From assembly GCA_036346255.1 (NCBI GenBank), contig CM070619.1, positions 27,844,342-27,908,341 of the forward strand: a stretch of DNA of 64,000 nucleotides. Direction: 5' to 3'. The DNA comes from Ampelocalamus luodianensis (Eukaryota > Streptophyta > Magnoliopsida > Poales > Poaceae). A program made the translations under genes and the position numbers. Positions 24,501-37,320 of this stretch are shown piece by piece (within the stretch, counting starts at the first letter, position 1; each line of letters begins with the position of its first letter). The notes under the pieces are model-generated. The model worked only from the letters and a program-made list of their open reading frames with translations. It did not search any database and had not been told where the DNA came from.

Positions 24501-26541
24501 TAAGACCGAATTAGTGATTCTAATGATTGACATTAAATAGATTCTAATGACTGCGAGATTTGATTTTAAACCTCGGGCCCACAAGTCGACCGGAGGTTAA
24601 TTCGACAACGATTAGCTCACACTCACTTAATTAAGCAATGATTAGGCATTAATGATGTCGAACAAATCTTGAGTGAAACAGAGATTGATTTAAGGAGATT
24701 GGGCCCATGGTGAGTGGCTCAATAATAATGATTAAGACACAATTAACACTAATGATTGGTAATTAATGTGTCCTAATGATCCGACGAAGCAGGAGCTTCT
24801 CGGTGACAAAACCGAGTGGCTTTGCGGTGGTCGTGGCGACTCGGTCGCGGCGCCACAAACTATCAAAATGGGTTCGCATAGTGTTGCGGACCCAGCGATG
24901 TGACCTCGGCCGCGGTGGAAGTGCAGGCAGCCGCGGCCGGAAAACAAAGATGAAGGCCGACACGGCAAAACACGAAAATAGCAAAATGCTCATTGCGGTC
25001 AAAGAAGCGAGTGCCATGACTTCTAGGGACTATATAGGAGCTACCTTAGCGAGAGGAGCTCCAAAGATGGTAGGGAAGACTTGAACACGATGAAGCCCAT
25101 CTGAGTGAAGAAGATGAAGTGGAAGGTGAGGTTACGAGCAAAATGAGTGGAACCAAATCATCGCCATACGACTTCATTATAGCTCAAAGAGGCTCCAAAG
25201 CAAATAATTGCAAAAAGAACCACTACTGAATTTGGAGAAGAAAGGGGGTGAAATCAGCGAAAATCTCCAAACTTAAAATTGAGTGATTCTGTGAATGCAA
25301 CCCAAAACCAAGTTAGGGAAATATAAAGGAGGTTGAGGAGTTCAAAAGGGTGCAAGAAATGTTGAAGATGAACCTTTGGACACCAAGGCGCCATTGGAGC
25401 TCCACGGCCAACAATGGTGTTTTGAGGGTGAGATGTGTTCTTGAGCTCAAACACAGAGAAGAGCAAAGCGTGGTGTAAAGGAACACGGGAGGACCTAGAG
25501 GGCAATTATATAGGGAAGGATTAGGGTTTCGATCAAGGACATGAGCCCATGGTGAGCTCGGTTCATGCTCGGTTGTAGACCAAGAAAAGATGGGAGCAAG
25601 TGAGACTCGGGACAATGGAGGAGAAAGCTGGCGCATTAAATGCTCCACAGAGAGCGTTGACGAAAGCAACTTTGAGGTGACCCATCAAAGCCACCCACTC
25701 AACCTCTCTTTTCGCCATTCTGCGCTTGCCTTCGAAGAAGCGAGAGGAGGAAGAAGAACAGCGAAAACAAACCACGGCCGTTGGATTAAAAATGGGCGGT
25801 CACGATTTAGCGAGTTCACGGACGATCCGATTGCCTCACGGACCGGGCGGTTGGATCGAGATCCAACGGTCCCAATTTGTTAATGTAAGGAGGGTCCGAA
25901 TGCTCACACGAGCGTGGGCCACGCGATCTGAATCCAGCGGTGATATCGCACGCGCGTTTTAAAACGCGCTCGGTGCGATTAGGTGGTTCAACCAAGTCAA
26001 GTGGCTCGGACTCGAGCCCGACTCGAACCCAATGAGCATGAATCGACTTTAGGTTTTAATTTAAAGTGAGACTTTGAGGATTTATTTGGGGCAGCAAAAT
26101 AACTCCAAAAATTCTGAAATTTTACAGGAGCTTGCTGGCTGAGACATTGACCTTGTGAAAATTTCTCAGAGATTTTTATGCATTGCATTTTTCTCCAAAA
26201 ATTCTACAAGGTACTGGTTTTAGGTTTGACCAGATTTTGAATTGGTTTGACTGACCTCCAAAAATATCCAAACAATTTCTAAAAATCGTGAAATTTTTCA
26301 GAGGGGTCACATACCATCCCAAGAACTTAGGAAAAATATTTCCAGAGGATGATCAAAACATTTGACCAGAATGTTATAGAAGAGACAAGATTTGGTTCAA
26401 AAGACTTGTGACTTTGCATTTCCATAAATCTTGTACAATACTTGTGCAATACAAACAGGAAACACATGATGTAAGAAAAAGTTTTAATTTCTACTCATTT
26501 TCTTACATTTGAAACACAAGCCCAAAATTTGGGATGTTACA
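21552..26541 (-). repeat. Fragment D LTR (about 4990 bp)
   Basis: The minus strand starts TGTAACATCCCAAATTTTGG and ends CCGGGTCCTCACA, the same termini as the A and C LTRs. It carries both conserved palindromes (24141-24162 and 22841-22862). Confidence 0.85.
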
Positions 26542-27895
26542 TCCACCTTGTGCGATGTCTACTTATGAAAACTAAAACTAAAAAGCAAAATGCTTTAGAC
26601 TTGGGCACAATGGTAAGATGGTGTGATTTCGGGTGTGACTGGAATGGTGCCCGAGTCAATTAAGGACCGAACATCTTGTGAGTACCTGTTATCCGAGCAA
26701 TTTGTGCGTGCTAACCACACTAGAGGGTATGAGACCTCTCTTGACTTAGTACTTTGGCGTGTATTGGCTTCGGGTCGCAGGGAGTCGCAGGAGGGATGGT
26801 GCTGGGAGCATTGTAGTGTCCGAAAGACTTCACCCGTGATGGGATTTGTTGTCTTTCGGCTTGCAATGTAAGCGTATGGGTTTCTATCCATACGAGAGGC
26901 TCGTAGTTAATACACAATATTGGAAAACATCTCGTAGGACTTAGCCGTGCCGGCATACCTTGGAAGTGTGCTTTGTGGCTTAAGGCGATCCAAGTGTGGG
27001 TACATTGGTACACCCCTGCAGGATAAAACTATTCGAATAGCCTCGTCCTAGGTTATGGACACGCTTGGTAAGCTTTCAAGAGTTAGATCAGTAACATCCC
27101 ATCTTTGGACTTGTGTTTTAAATGTAAGAAAATCAGTAGAAATTAAAACTTTTTCTTACATCATGTATTTCTGTATACTTTGAACATCTGTTGTAAGAAG
27201 TTATGGAAATACAAAGTCACAAGTCTTTTTGATCCAGAGTTTGATATTCCAAAATCAAATCTTGTCAAATTTAGTGATCTTCTTGGGAAAATATTTTTCC
27301 TAAGTTTCTGTGTTGGTGTGTGACCCCTCTGAAAAATTTCACAATTTTTAGAAATTGTTTGAATATTTTAGGGGCAGTCAAACCTGTTTAAATTCCAGTC
27401 AAACTTTAAAACAGAGCCTTGCAGAATTTTTGGAGATTTATTCACAGCATAAAAACCTCTGAAAATTTTACACAAGGTCAATATCTGAGTTAGCAAGCTC
27501 CTGTAAAAATTTCATAATTTTTTGAGTTGTTTTGCTACCTCAAATAAATCCTTCAAAGTCTCTGTTCTAATTTTGAAGTCAAACCTAGTCTCACTGTGCT
27601 TTGGGTTCGAGTCAGACTCGGGCTCGAGCCAATTGACTCGGTCCAGTCAACTAACTGCACCGAGCCTCTCTTTAAAAACGTGCGTCCATTCTCAACCGTT
27701 AGATCTCGATCGCGCGGCCCGCGCGCGTGTAAACATTCGGACCTTCCGGTTGCAAGTTCGTTTGTCGACCGTTAGATCTCCATCCAACCGTTGAGATCCT
27801 CCGAAACCTTCGGACCCTCCGGTTGTTGGTTTGAATTAGAGCTGTTGGATTGAGATCTAACGCTCGCTTGTCCCTCTATTGTAAACCACGTTCGC
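26542..27895 (+). repeat. Direct duplicate, right copy (A LTR + start of B LTR)
   Basis: This is the partner of 19608-20960. It starts exactly at the end of D's LTR with TCCACCTTGTG and includes A LTR to 27089 and B LTR from 27090. Differences from the left copy are few and mostly small indels or CAG/CTG/CG-context changes. Confidence 0.85.
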
Positions 27896-30800
27896 AACAT
27901 GGGGCAATCTGAGCCGTTCATTTCTAATCCTAGGGCTTGCGATCTCCTTCGCTGTATTTTAAACCTGGGAGGCGTGGCGCTATCTTAGCCGTCCGATTTA
28001 AATCGTGGGGCTCTGAATCGCCCGAGCCTTTCCTCTGGTCATCTTCAACCTCTAGCCGTGCGAGCACAGTGTAGGAGATGGCAGTGTCTTGTCATGCTTC
28101 CTACAGCCACCCTAGTCAATAGTGAGGGGCGTGGGAGAGGTATTCGGCCGAGCCATACCCTATTGCACGTCTACCATCCTTTTTCCTTGTCGGCCGCACC
28201 TTGTGCTCTGTGCTTTGCCGCCCGAAAAACTTGTGGTGCAAACCCTAATGCCTCTAAGGCCTTATAAGCACCCAAATCACTTCCTGCTATTTCTTTAGAC
28301 CACCATCAAGCTCCATTCTTAGTATTGGAGCTTAACACCTCAAAAATGGCAAGTCGCCATTGTTGACCCGAAGAGCTCCATTGGTGTTCTTGGTGTTCCA
28401 GTGGTTCTCATTCATTATTCTTTACCCTATCCTTATCTATTTACTATCTTGAACATTTCCCCTCACTTAATTTTGGATTTGATTCTCAGGAATTGTCCAA
28501 TTTGGGGTTTGTTCAAATTCGGCCGAAATTGGTCATCTTCTTCCTCAGCTCAGGTGAGTGCTCCATTTTCTAATTCCTTGCTCTTGTGGCTTCTGTGAAT
28601 CATTATGAAGCTATACTGATGCTTTGGAATCACTCGTTTGGCTCAGGGTGTCTTTTTCGATCTTTCTCCTCCAAGTCCGGCGAGCTTCCACCGTGGACAA
28701 GCATCTCCGGCCATCTTTGAAGCTTCCCTTCATCAAGGTAGCTTCTTATTAGGCCTTAGAGGCTTTGGCACCCGCTTCCTTGGACTGGAGCGGAGCTTCT
28801 CGCTATTTTCATTCTTAGCAGTAAAAGCTCCCTTTTTCATTTTCCGGCTAGCCGGCGTTCTAGTCCCTCACCGCCGGCGAGAATGCCACCATTAGGTTCG
28901 TAGTGCTATTGCGGTTCCATTTTAGTGCTCAGTGGGCGTAGCCGCGGCCAGTGTCGCCGGCGACGAGCCGTTGAAGCCGCTCGGTATTTTTTGCCGGTGC
29001 AGGACTCCCGGTTTCGTCATTTGATTAGGACATATTAATTACAGTGAAAGTTAATCATAGGTTAATTAATTGTGTCTTAATCTATGTCGTTGAGCCATCG
29101 ACGATGGGCCCAACATCCCAAATCACCATTGGCGCAATCCATTTGTTCGATATCATTAAGGCTTAATCATTGATTAATGAATGTGTCGGCGTTAATCGCT
29201 GTCGGAAATTACCTCTGGGTCGCTGACTTGTGGGCCCGAGGGTTGCAATCCAAATCCAGGGGTCTTTAGCGTCTATTTAATGATAATCATTAGGAGCATT
29301 AATTGGCCCTAAACCGCCACTCTCGATCGTTGACATGTGGGCGATGCGGCATCGTGCACGTGGGTTAAACGTTCGCGATTGTGACTTGAAGTCACCGACA
29401 TGCGGTCCCGCGTGTCAAGATTCGTCTTTGAACTTCGATCTTTAGCCACCGTTCGTTTTGGATCTGCGGCCGGATCTTTGTATGCATTCGGACCCTCGGA
29501 TGCCTTGATCGTTCTTGGCCGTCGATCTTGCGATCAACGGCTGAGATCGTGTATGCAATCGGACCTTCCGACTGTTGGTGCGCTCTGGACCGTCCATCTG
29601 CCGATCTGCGGCTGGGATTGGCCCAAGCAACCGCACCGTCCGAATGCATACACTCGTGTGCGCCGTTGGATCTTGATCCAACGGTGGGCTCCGACAGGTT
29701 TCAGCGCGTCGCTGTTCCGGCGCGTGAGCGTAGGATTTTAGATCAAGGGTGGATAAGTGTCCACGCTTTTTCTTTTGTTTGAGTTTATCTGTATTTGGTA
29801 AGTAGTTATTTAACAAGCGTTAATGGTATAAAACTTTAGAAACTCGTAACTAATTCATTTTAACTGCTTTTTAGATGTTTCCAACAGTAATGAATTGTGT
29901 TATCACTTAAGTTTATTATAAAAATGGATTTAAGCATATTCCGAGAGTGTAAAATTGTATAACTAGAAATAACTTGATTTACATCACTTTGAATATTCGA
30001 AATGGATTTAACCTTGTAAAATGCATATCTTTTCTCGTATAAATCCAATCATGCAAAATCAATTTTGTTAAATTCATCTCGTTAGTATACTTTCATATGG
30101 AATAAGATTTGAGCATGTTCATAATTCAGAAATGACTTGCATTAGATTTACAACTTAGAAAAATCATAAGTAAATGTGTATAACTCCAAATTTAGTAAAT
30201 CCAACTTTGCTGTTATTAGGATGTCATGATCTACCTGCTATAAGAATTTCAGACCTTAGATCATTCTAGAAAATTTCGCCATGAACAGTACTATTAATTA
30301 ATTAGATTGATTGTAAGGCTGAGAAAGAGCATTTTGTCCATATCTTTTGCATATTAAGTCCAAATTGCATAATTCTTGTTCCTATCATTGTCTTAGATCA
30401 TTCCCTAGCTGTTGTGTAAATTTCATCAGATTTGGATGTGTTTTGCTGTTGGAGTTTATTTGGTGTTCTTCGTTCTTATTTGCTTATCGCCTTTTCGCGT
30501 TAGGTTCCGAAGATAATTTTATTGCTGATATTGAGCCACAGCAGCCATCAGATCCTGCACTCCAGCAAGGCAAGCAGATGTAGCATTCATTTGATAATAT
30601 TGCTCCTACTATTTTCAAATTCTAATATATTGTTTGCAAAGTCTATGTATGCATTGCTATGTTGTTTTAAACTATTGTCGATAGTTGGTGAGAGTTGCAT
30701 AATCGTAGGAAATGTTTAATCCTCTACTCATCGAGCCTAGGATTACTTGCTGTGATTTTGAGTTATTTGGATGGACCCTTGTCGCTAGTAGTTTACGTGT

Positions 30801-32194
30801 CCTTATGCTTAGCCATGCTTAGCTATCGGTAGAAATGGGCGGTTATCGACTCGTCGATAACTTTGATCACACAAACTGTTATAATGTGTATATTTCAGCC
30901 TTGTGCTTTGTCTAAATTGCAAAACTAAAACTGAAAATGAAAACAATTTAGACTTGGGCACAATGGTAAGATGGTGTGATCTCTTGGGTGTGATTGGAAT
31001 GGTGCCCGGTCAGTGGGGACCGAGCTACTTGTTACACCGAACCAAGCATTTATGCGTGCTAACCACACTAGGGGATATGAGACCTCTCTTAGCCGTGAGT
31101 ACTTTGGGTGTGTTAATTAATGAGTCGTGTGGTGGGTTGCATATTTGATTATATGCAACATGGACACATTTGTAGGGAGAGGAACACCAGCCGAGGTGGT
31201 GTATCTTGCTCCACGTATGGGTCCTTGTGATCCATATTCGTCGGCGAGATCACTAAGGATTAACCCCATACGTGCGTCTCTTGATTAGCATATTCCATTG
31301 GAAAGGGTTCGTAGGACTTAGCCGTCTTTGCATACCAAAGGAAGTGTGCTTAATAGCTTGGCAAAAGGCGGTGCGAAGTGTGGGTACATTGGTACACCTC
31401 ACAGGATTAAAACTATTCGAATAGCCTTGTCCTAGGTTATGGACACGCTTGGGAAGTCTTCAAGAGTTAGACTCCAACATTTTTAAGATAAAAATTGATG
31501 GGTGGTATGAATCGTGATTCATGCTATGTTGTGGTGGCTTTGGGAAAGTCACTTCTAGGTGGATACTTGATACTTATGTTTACTATTTGTTATTTAAATG
31601 CTTAAAAATAGATTTTACAAAGCTCATTGTTCAACCTATTACAATATTGCAAATAAAACTTGCTTTGTGCGTCCAAAGAACCGTATAACCACATTCCTTT
31701 GAATACAGTTTTCATGTAGCTATGTATAGGCTTGTTACTCGTAAGTCTTGCGAGTACATTGTTGTACTCACCTGCATTGCTTGTGTTGTGCGAGAGGAAG
31801 ATAGTGAGTCCGATGGACCTCACTTTTGTGAGTTGTCTTTGTGGCGATCTAAGGGGCGATTAGCTTGGCGGCGGTCGGTTGCCCTGTGGTGTTATGTGGC
31901 TAACCGGTCGTCTTTTGGTTTAAGCCATCTTATGGCAACTTTTGCTTCCGCTGTTACTTATTTGCTACTTAAGTCATTTGGCCGGTCGGCTGCGTTGTAA
32001 TAACTTATGTTATGTAGGTCTTTTGGTAGACTTGTTATATTCTGTTGTATGGAAATGATGCATGCTTTGATTTGATGTATGTGTGCTGCTTATTCTGGGA
32101 GGCACATATTCATCGAGACGCGGATTATTCTATTTGTGATACTAGAACCAGAGGAAGGTCAAGTATTACAAGTTTAATAAACCGGGTCTCACTG
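27090..32194 (+). repeat. Element B 5' LTR
   Basis: It starts (a)gtaacatccc, where TG is expected, and ends aaaccgggtctcact, where ...CACA is expected. It carries palindromes at 29663-29684 (CCGTTGGATC arms) and 30841-30862. Short open frames inside (for example 28058-28267) recur in the 3' LTR and are LTR sequence, not genes. Confidence 0.85.
29663..29684. repeat. CCGTTGGATC palindrome in LTR (B copy)
   Basis: Perfect 10-bp arms CCGTTGGATC and GATCCAACGG surround a 2-nt spacer. Further copies are at 44607-44628 and 54622-54643 (C LTRs) and 24141-24162 (D). The B 3' LTR copy near 39862 has lost one base. Confidence 0.75.
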
Positions 32195-32196
32195 AG

Positions 32197-32210
32197 TTTG
32201 CATCGAGCCA
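32197..32210 (+). other. Primer binding site of element B, degraded
   Basis: The sequence tttgcatcgagcca stands where TGGTATCAGAGCCA is expected. The A of CAG is missing and other bases differ. The site follows the LTR end directly. Confidence 0.6.
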
Positions 32211-32898
32211 TCGACCGTAGAAACCCCTAGCTTGGTCGTCCCTAGTGTATTTTGAAAACTTACTTTCCAAATATCAAGTGTTTTTCCTGAAAATCTTAAG
32301 TAAGTTCTCAGGTTTTACTCCTTATCTATCTTAGCTTGCTTATCTCGCCTTATTCTGAACTGAATTTGAAAGCTGAGTTTTCCTCTCATCTTCTTCCAAA
32401 AGATAGTTGTTAATCGAGTAGATTGGTTTTGGGTAAATCATGAGAGTTATGAAATGAAAGTGTGGCTGTCTTGTGAAGGTTAGGAGCTACTGGAGGCTAC
32501 AAATTTCGGCCAGAGGCTTGAAAAGAAAATCTGGACAGCTAGCAGTTAGGTAGTAAAAGTGCTGAAAATGAGAGGTTAAGTCAACTAAAATTTGTGGGAA
32601 TGAAAGGGTAAGAAGTGATATGAATTAGCTAAGTGTCTAACCTTTCTTAGCTAATTCTTCATCCTGTTTCCTATCTGTTTTCGAACAGAAGTTAATATTC
32701 TGAAATTTGTCTTCCTGAAAATTGATTACTCGTTCTTCCATACGAGCTAGTCATAACAGGAAGATGGATTTTATCTTTGTGATCTTGCTGCAGTTTTATG
32801 TTGTTACTTGAGCTTTTAAAGTTAGTTTTGTAGAGTGGTCAGTTGTTTCCTTTGTCTCCTGTTCCGGAGTTGTGTTTAACCTGTTTTTGTGGAGCAGG
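32211..32898 (+). other. Element B leader (non-coding)
   Basis: This untranslated leader lies between primer site and gag. It is similar to the leaders of C (47254-47850), A (58174-58762) and D (21533-20961 on minus), which share words such as ttggttttggg and gattactcgttcttc. No conserved reading frame. Confidence 0.7.
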
Positions 32899-33850
32899 AT
32901 GGCAAGAACCACCGCAGTGCATCGGTGCGTTTGGTTCCGATGAGAGCTTCCCTTCCTCCAGACCATGGTGAGGTTACGCTCGAGATCGAGCGGAATCGCA
33001 TGGACCGACCGGATTCGGAGGTCATCGCGAGAACACATCCACTCCGCTGGTGCCGAGTGCGGAGGTGGTGGCCACGGTCGCGTGGTGGGCTTGCGGAGTT
33101 TCTCCGCACGTGACCGCCTACTTTCTCTGGATGCGAGGACCCTTTGGGACGCGGATGATTGGTTGCGCTGATTGGCGAAAGCTCAACATCGCTCGATGCC
33201 GGGGAGCGAGGCGGGCACTCTTTGCATCCCATCAGCTTGAGGGTGCAGCACTCTCTTGGTGGGAGAATTTTCTCGCCATGCAGCCCGCAGGCCACGTTGT
33301 CTCATGGGATGAGTTCAGATCTGCTTTCCGTCGGGCCCACATTCCTGATGGCCTGATGAAGCTCAAGAAGAAGGAGTTTCTTGCGCTTAAGCAGGGCGCA
33401 AGTGCAGATCGAGTATCTTTACGAGTTTAATCACTTGGCTCGTTATGCTCCGGGTGAGGTGGCCTCTGATGAGGCCAAACAGGAGAAGTTCATGGATGGT
33501 TTGTCCGAGGAGCTGCAGGATAAGCTATCTATTGTGGACTTTGTGACTTCGAGTCTTGGTTGACAAGGCCATCGTCGCCGAGCACAAAGCGCTAAGGGCG
33601 GGTGAGTCCGCATAGCGCAAGTGGAGGCCCATCGGTGCGCACAGCCGGCCTCACTCGTCCGTGTTGGGCCAGCACCGGGGCTCGTGCTTTGGCTTCACCA
33701 CCGCCGAGGCGTTGGTGCGGTTGCTCGACCCCGCAGCCGTGTTTGACCACGTGCACTGCGACCAGCGGCGAGTTGCGCCCGCAACCCACCGATGTCACCG
33801 CCGCTTCGCAACAAGAAGGGCCACTATGCTAGCGATTGCCCTCGAGGATC
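32899..33850 (+). pseudogene. gag: Element B gag (capsid-like), frameshifted
   Basis: The start ATG (32899) follows ggagcagg, as in element C. The first frame closes within about 15 codons, so gag is broken early. The conserved capsid-like part is readable at 33050-33430 (motifs LNIARC, LFASHQLEGAALSWWENF and EFRSAFRRAHIP) and then in another frame at 33390-33550 (YLYEFNHLARYAP, KFMDGLSEELQDKLS). The rest of a CCHC zinc knuckle (NKKGHYASDC) is at 33810-33839. Gag would package the element RNA in cytoplasmic particles. Confidence 0.75.
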
Positions 33851-33949
33851 GAGGCGGCCCTCGTCCTAATGGAGGACGCGGGAATGGTCACACACCTGAC
33901 CAGAAGGTGATCCAGAAGACCCAGAGTGTCGGGAGTGGTCGAGTCAACC

Positions 33950-34330
33950 ACATCTCGGCTGAGGAGGCTCAGGAGGCACCCGACGTTGTGTTGGGTACGT
34001 TCCTTGTTAGTTATCGTCCTGCTGCAGTATTGTTTGACTCGGGAGCATCGCATTCTTTTATTTCGAGATCATTTGCTGCTGATTGTGACCTTCACTTGGT
34101 TCCTTTGGTGATTCCTTTGCTTATTCGCTCTCCGGGAGCGGAAATGAGAGCTGATCAAGAATGCCGAGGCGTTCCTATTAATATTGAAGGAGTGGAATTC
34201 TTGGCGAACCTCATCTTACTTGACTCAGCGCGCCTGGATGTGATTCTTGGTATGGATTGGTTGTCCCAACACTTGGGGCAAATCGATTGTGCCAAGAAGA
34301 TGGTTTTCTCACTAGTCCTCAAAGCGAGCA
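33950..34330 (+). pseudogene. Element B aspartic protease domain
   Basis: One frame carries the catalytic motif DSGASHSFIS near 34036, then LLIRSPG and the ILGMDWLSQH motif near 34240. It follows the zinc knuckle and precedes RT, the usual gag-pol order. The frame is open here but is not joined to gag or RT in a single frame. Confidence 0.8.
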
Positions 34331-34390
34331 AGTTGGGATTTCACACGCAGTGCGGGGCCACATCTTTGTGCCCTTGAAGCTAAGCCAGCC

Positions 34391-35917
34391 ATGGAGATTC
34401 AGGATGTGCCCACAGTCTGTGACTTTGTGGATGTCTTCCCTGAAGATTTGTTTGGTATGCCTCCAGTTCGAGACTTGGAGTTTGTCATTGAGTTGCTACC
34501 CGGTACTGCTCCAATTTCTAAGGTGCCGTACCGAATGCCTCCTAATGAGTTGGAGGAGCTGAAGAAGCAGTTGGGTGAGCTTCAAGCAAAAGGTTTCATC
34601 CGTCCTAGCTCATCTCCTTGGGGTTGTCCGGTTATTTTTGTAAAGAAGAAGGACAAGACCCTGCGTATGTGTGTTGATTACCGTCCGCTATATGAAGTGA
34701 CGGTGAAAAACAAGTATCCTTTGCCTCATATTGATGATCTCTTTGACCAGTTGACTGGAGCTTGTGTGTTCTCCAAGATTGACTTGAGGTTGGGGTATCA
34801 CCAAGTCCGGATCGTAGTGAAGATATTCAAGGCGGCGTTCACTACTCGTTATGGCCTTTACGAGTACACCGTCATGTCTTCGGTTTGACCAATGCTCCAT
34901 TTTGTTCATGAATCTTATGAACTCGGTGTTCATGGAGTATTTGGATAAGTTTGTTGTGGTTTTCATTGATGACATTCTTATCTACTCCAAGAGTGAAGAG
35001 GAGCATCTTGAGCATCTGCAGTTGTGTTGGGCAAGTTGCGTGAGCATCATTTGTATGCCAAGTTCAAGAAGTGAGTTCGGTTGAAGGAAGTGGCATTCTT
35101 GGGCCATGTTCTTTCGCGCAGAGGTGTAGCAAGAGATCCTAGCAAGGTCGGTGATGTTCTATCTTGGGGCAACCCAAGTCGATCCACCGATGTGAGGAGT
35201 TTCCTTGGTTTAGCGGGCTACTACCGCCGCTTTATCGAGAACTTCTCCAAAATTGCTAAGTCCATGACCGAATTGCTCAAGAAAGAAAGGAAATTCGTGT
35301 GGTCTTCTGCTTGTAAATTGAGTTTTCAAGAACTCAAAAGGCGGTTGACTTCGGCTCCAGTGCTTGTTCTCCCTGATGTGCATAAGAGCTTCGATATCTT
35401 TTGTGATGCCTCTCGTCAAGGACTCGGTTGTGTTCTTATGCAAGAAGGCAAGGTATTGGCCTATGCATCGAGGCAGTTGAGGCCTCATGAACTCAACTAT
35501 CCTATCCATGATTTGGAGTTAGCTGCAGTGGTTCATGCACTCAAGATTTGGCGGCATTACCTTATTGGTAACCGTTGTGAGGTGTATTCTGATCACAAGA
35601 GTTTGAAATATTTGTTCACCCAGCCAGATCTGAACCTCAGGCAAAGGAGATGGTTGGAATTGATCAAGGATTATGATATGGGTATTCAGTATCACCCGGG
35701 CAAGGCCAATGTTGTTGCCGATGCACTTAGTCGCAAGGTGTATTGCAATACCTTGTTACTTCAAGAGCAACAACCTAACCTTCTTGAAGAATTTCAGCGG
35801 CTTAATTTGGATTTGATTGAGCATGGCTCTCTTGCTACCTTAGTTGTGCAACCAACCTTGGTGGATCAAATCAAGTCTGCCCAGCAGACAGATGCTGGTG
35901 TGATCCATATCAAGTAG
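34391..35917 (+). pseudogene. Element B reverse transcriptase and RNase H, frameshifted
   Basis: RT is readable in three segments: 34391-34888 (VYPEDL-type start, RPSSSPWGCPVIFVKKKD, LRMCVDYRPL, FSKIDLRLGYHQVRI), about 34890-35035 (catalytic FIDD at 34962-34973) and 35081-35300 (AFLGHVLS, FLGLAGYYRRFI). Frames change near 34880 and 35035. RNase H follows in the last segment (FDIFCDASRQGLGCVLMQ, LAYASRQLRPHELNYPIHDLE, YSDHKSLKYLFTQ, ADALSRK). The frame ends at TAG 35915-35917, before integrase. Confidence 0.88.
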
Positions 35918-35929
35918 AACATCAAGAAT

Positions 35930-37276
35930 GAGACAGCTAAGTGTTTTTCTGAGGATGAGCATGGTGTTGTGTGGTTTGGACAGCGCCTTGTGGTTCCGAA
36001 GGTCATGGAATTGCGGGATTTGATTCTCCGCGAGGCCCATGACTCTCCTTTGTCTATCCATCCTGGAGCTACCAAGATGTACCAAGACCTTCGGCGAGAG
36101 ATTCGTGGACTCGCATGAAGCGCGAGATTGCCGTGTTCGTTGCGAGTGCGGCGTGTCTTTGTCGTGTCAAGGCCGAGCATCGGCGTCAGCCGAGCTGCTA
36201 CGGCCTCTACCGATGCAGTGGAAGTGGGATTCCGTTGGTATGGACTTTATCACCGTTGCCCGCTCATCGAAAGGGAACGAGCGCCATTTGGGTCGTGATT
36301 GATAGGTGACTAAAGTGGCACATTTTCTTCTGTCAAGACCCGCTCGTGTGAAGCCCTTGGCGAGCTTTATGTCTCAAGGATTGTGAGTTTGCATGGTGTG
36401 CCACGAACGATTGTGTCAGATCGTGGTTCTCTTTTCACATCTCGCTTTTGGCATAGTCTGCAAGAGGCGATGGGCACGCGTCTTTCCTTCAGTTCGGCCT
36501 ATCATCCTCAAACTGATGGTCAGACGGAGAGAGTTAACCAAGTGCTGGAAGATATGCTCCGTGCATGTGTTCTTTCCTATGGGAAGAAGTGGGAGAAGTG
36601 TTTGCCGTTTGCAGAGTTCTCCTACAACAACAGTTTCCAAGCTAGTCTTGGTATGGCACCGTTTGAGGCTTTGTATGGGAGGAGATGTAGAACCCTTTTG
36701 AACTGGTCCGAAACTGGTGAGCGTCAGTTCTTTGGGCCATATTCCATCAATGAGGCCGAAAGTCAGGTTCAGCTGATTCGTGAGCATCTGCACGTGGCTC
36801 AGTCCAGGCAAAAGAGCTATGCGGATCATCGTCGTCGAGAGTTGAGCTTTGAGCCCAATGATTTTGTTTATCTCAAGGTCTCACCCTTGAAGGGCCATCA
36901 GCGTTTTGGCATCAAGGGCAAGTTAGCTCCTCGATATGTTGGGCCTTATCGCATCATCGAGAGGATTGGAGCTGTTGCATACAGATTGGAGTTGCCAGCT
37001 TCACTTGAGGGTGTGCACGATGTGTTCCATGTATCACACTTGAAGAAGTGCCTCCGCGTTCTAATTGAGGAAACTCCGTTGGAAAATCTCGATGTGCAAG
37101 AAAATTTGACCTATCATGAGCATCCTGTTCGTATTCTCGAAGAATCTGAACGAAGGACAAGGAACCGCGTTATCAAGTTCCTTAATGTTCAATGGTCGAA
37201 TCATTCTGAAGGTGAGGCAACTTGGGAGCGCGAAGATCGTCTTCGTGCAGATTACCCATCCTTCTTCTCCGAGTAA
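35930..37276 (+). pseudogene. Element B integrase with GPY/F module and chromodomain
   Basis: The HHCC zinc-finger region (about 36000-36180) is frameshifted. From 36383 to the TAA at 37276 one frame is open for 297 codons. It has the second catalytic Asp in TIVSDRGSLFTSRFW and the Glu in DGQTERVNQVLEDML. A GPY/F-like module (KLAPRYVGPYRIIERIGAV) and the VFHVSHLKKCL motif follow. At the C-terminus a chromodomain (about 37100-37260) has HPVRILEESERRTRNRVIKF and VQWSNHSEGEATWERED. Such chromodomains direct chromovirus integration to heterochromatin. Confidence 0.88.
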
Positions 37277-37302
37277 ACTGAATCTCGGGACGAGATTCTT
37301 GT

Positions 37303-37317
37303 AAGGGGGGGGGGAGG
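37303..37317 (+). other. Polypurine tract of element B
   Basis: An aagggggggggggagg-like purine run lies three bases before the 3' LTR. It primes plus-strand synthesis in LTR elements. Confidence 0.85.
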
Positions 37318-37320
37318 TTT

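Larger units (their letters stand above)
20961..26541 (-). mobile_element. Fragment D: truncated reverse-oriented Tekay-type element (leader + 5' LTR)
   Basis: Read on the minus strand it is a complete LTR (26541-21552), an initiator-Met primer site (21547-21534), and a leader that matches element A's leader until about 12 nt before the gag start, where it stops at 20961. No gag, pol or second LTR is present. The LTR end at 26541 is exact and is followed by TCCAC, which is also found at 19608-19612 in the undisturbed A LTR. So D was once inserted there. Confidence 0.82.

Noticed and set aside
28058..28267. Open frame of 69 codons repeated almost exactly at 38286-38525
   Set aside because: Both copies lie at the same place in the two LTRs of element B. 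The sequence is shared because the LTRs are copies; no domain or conserved start was seen.
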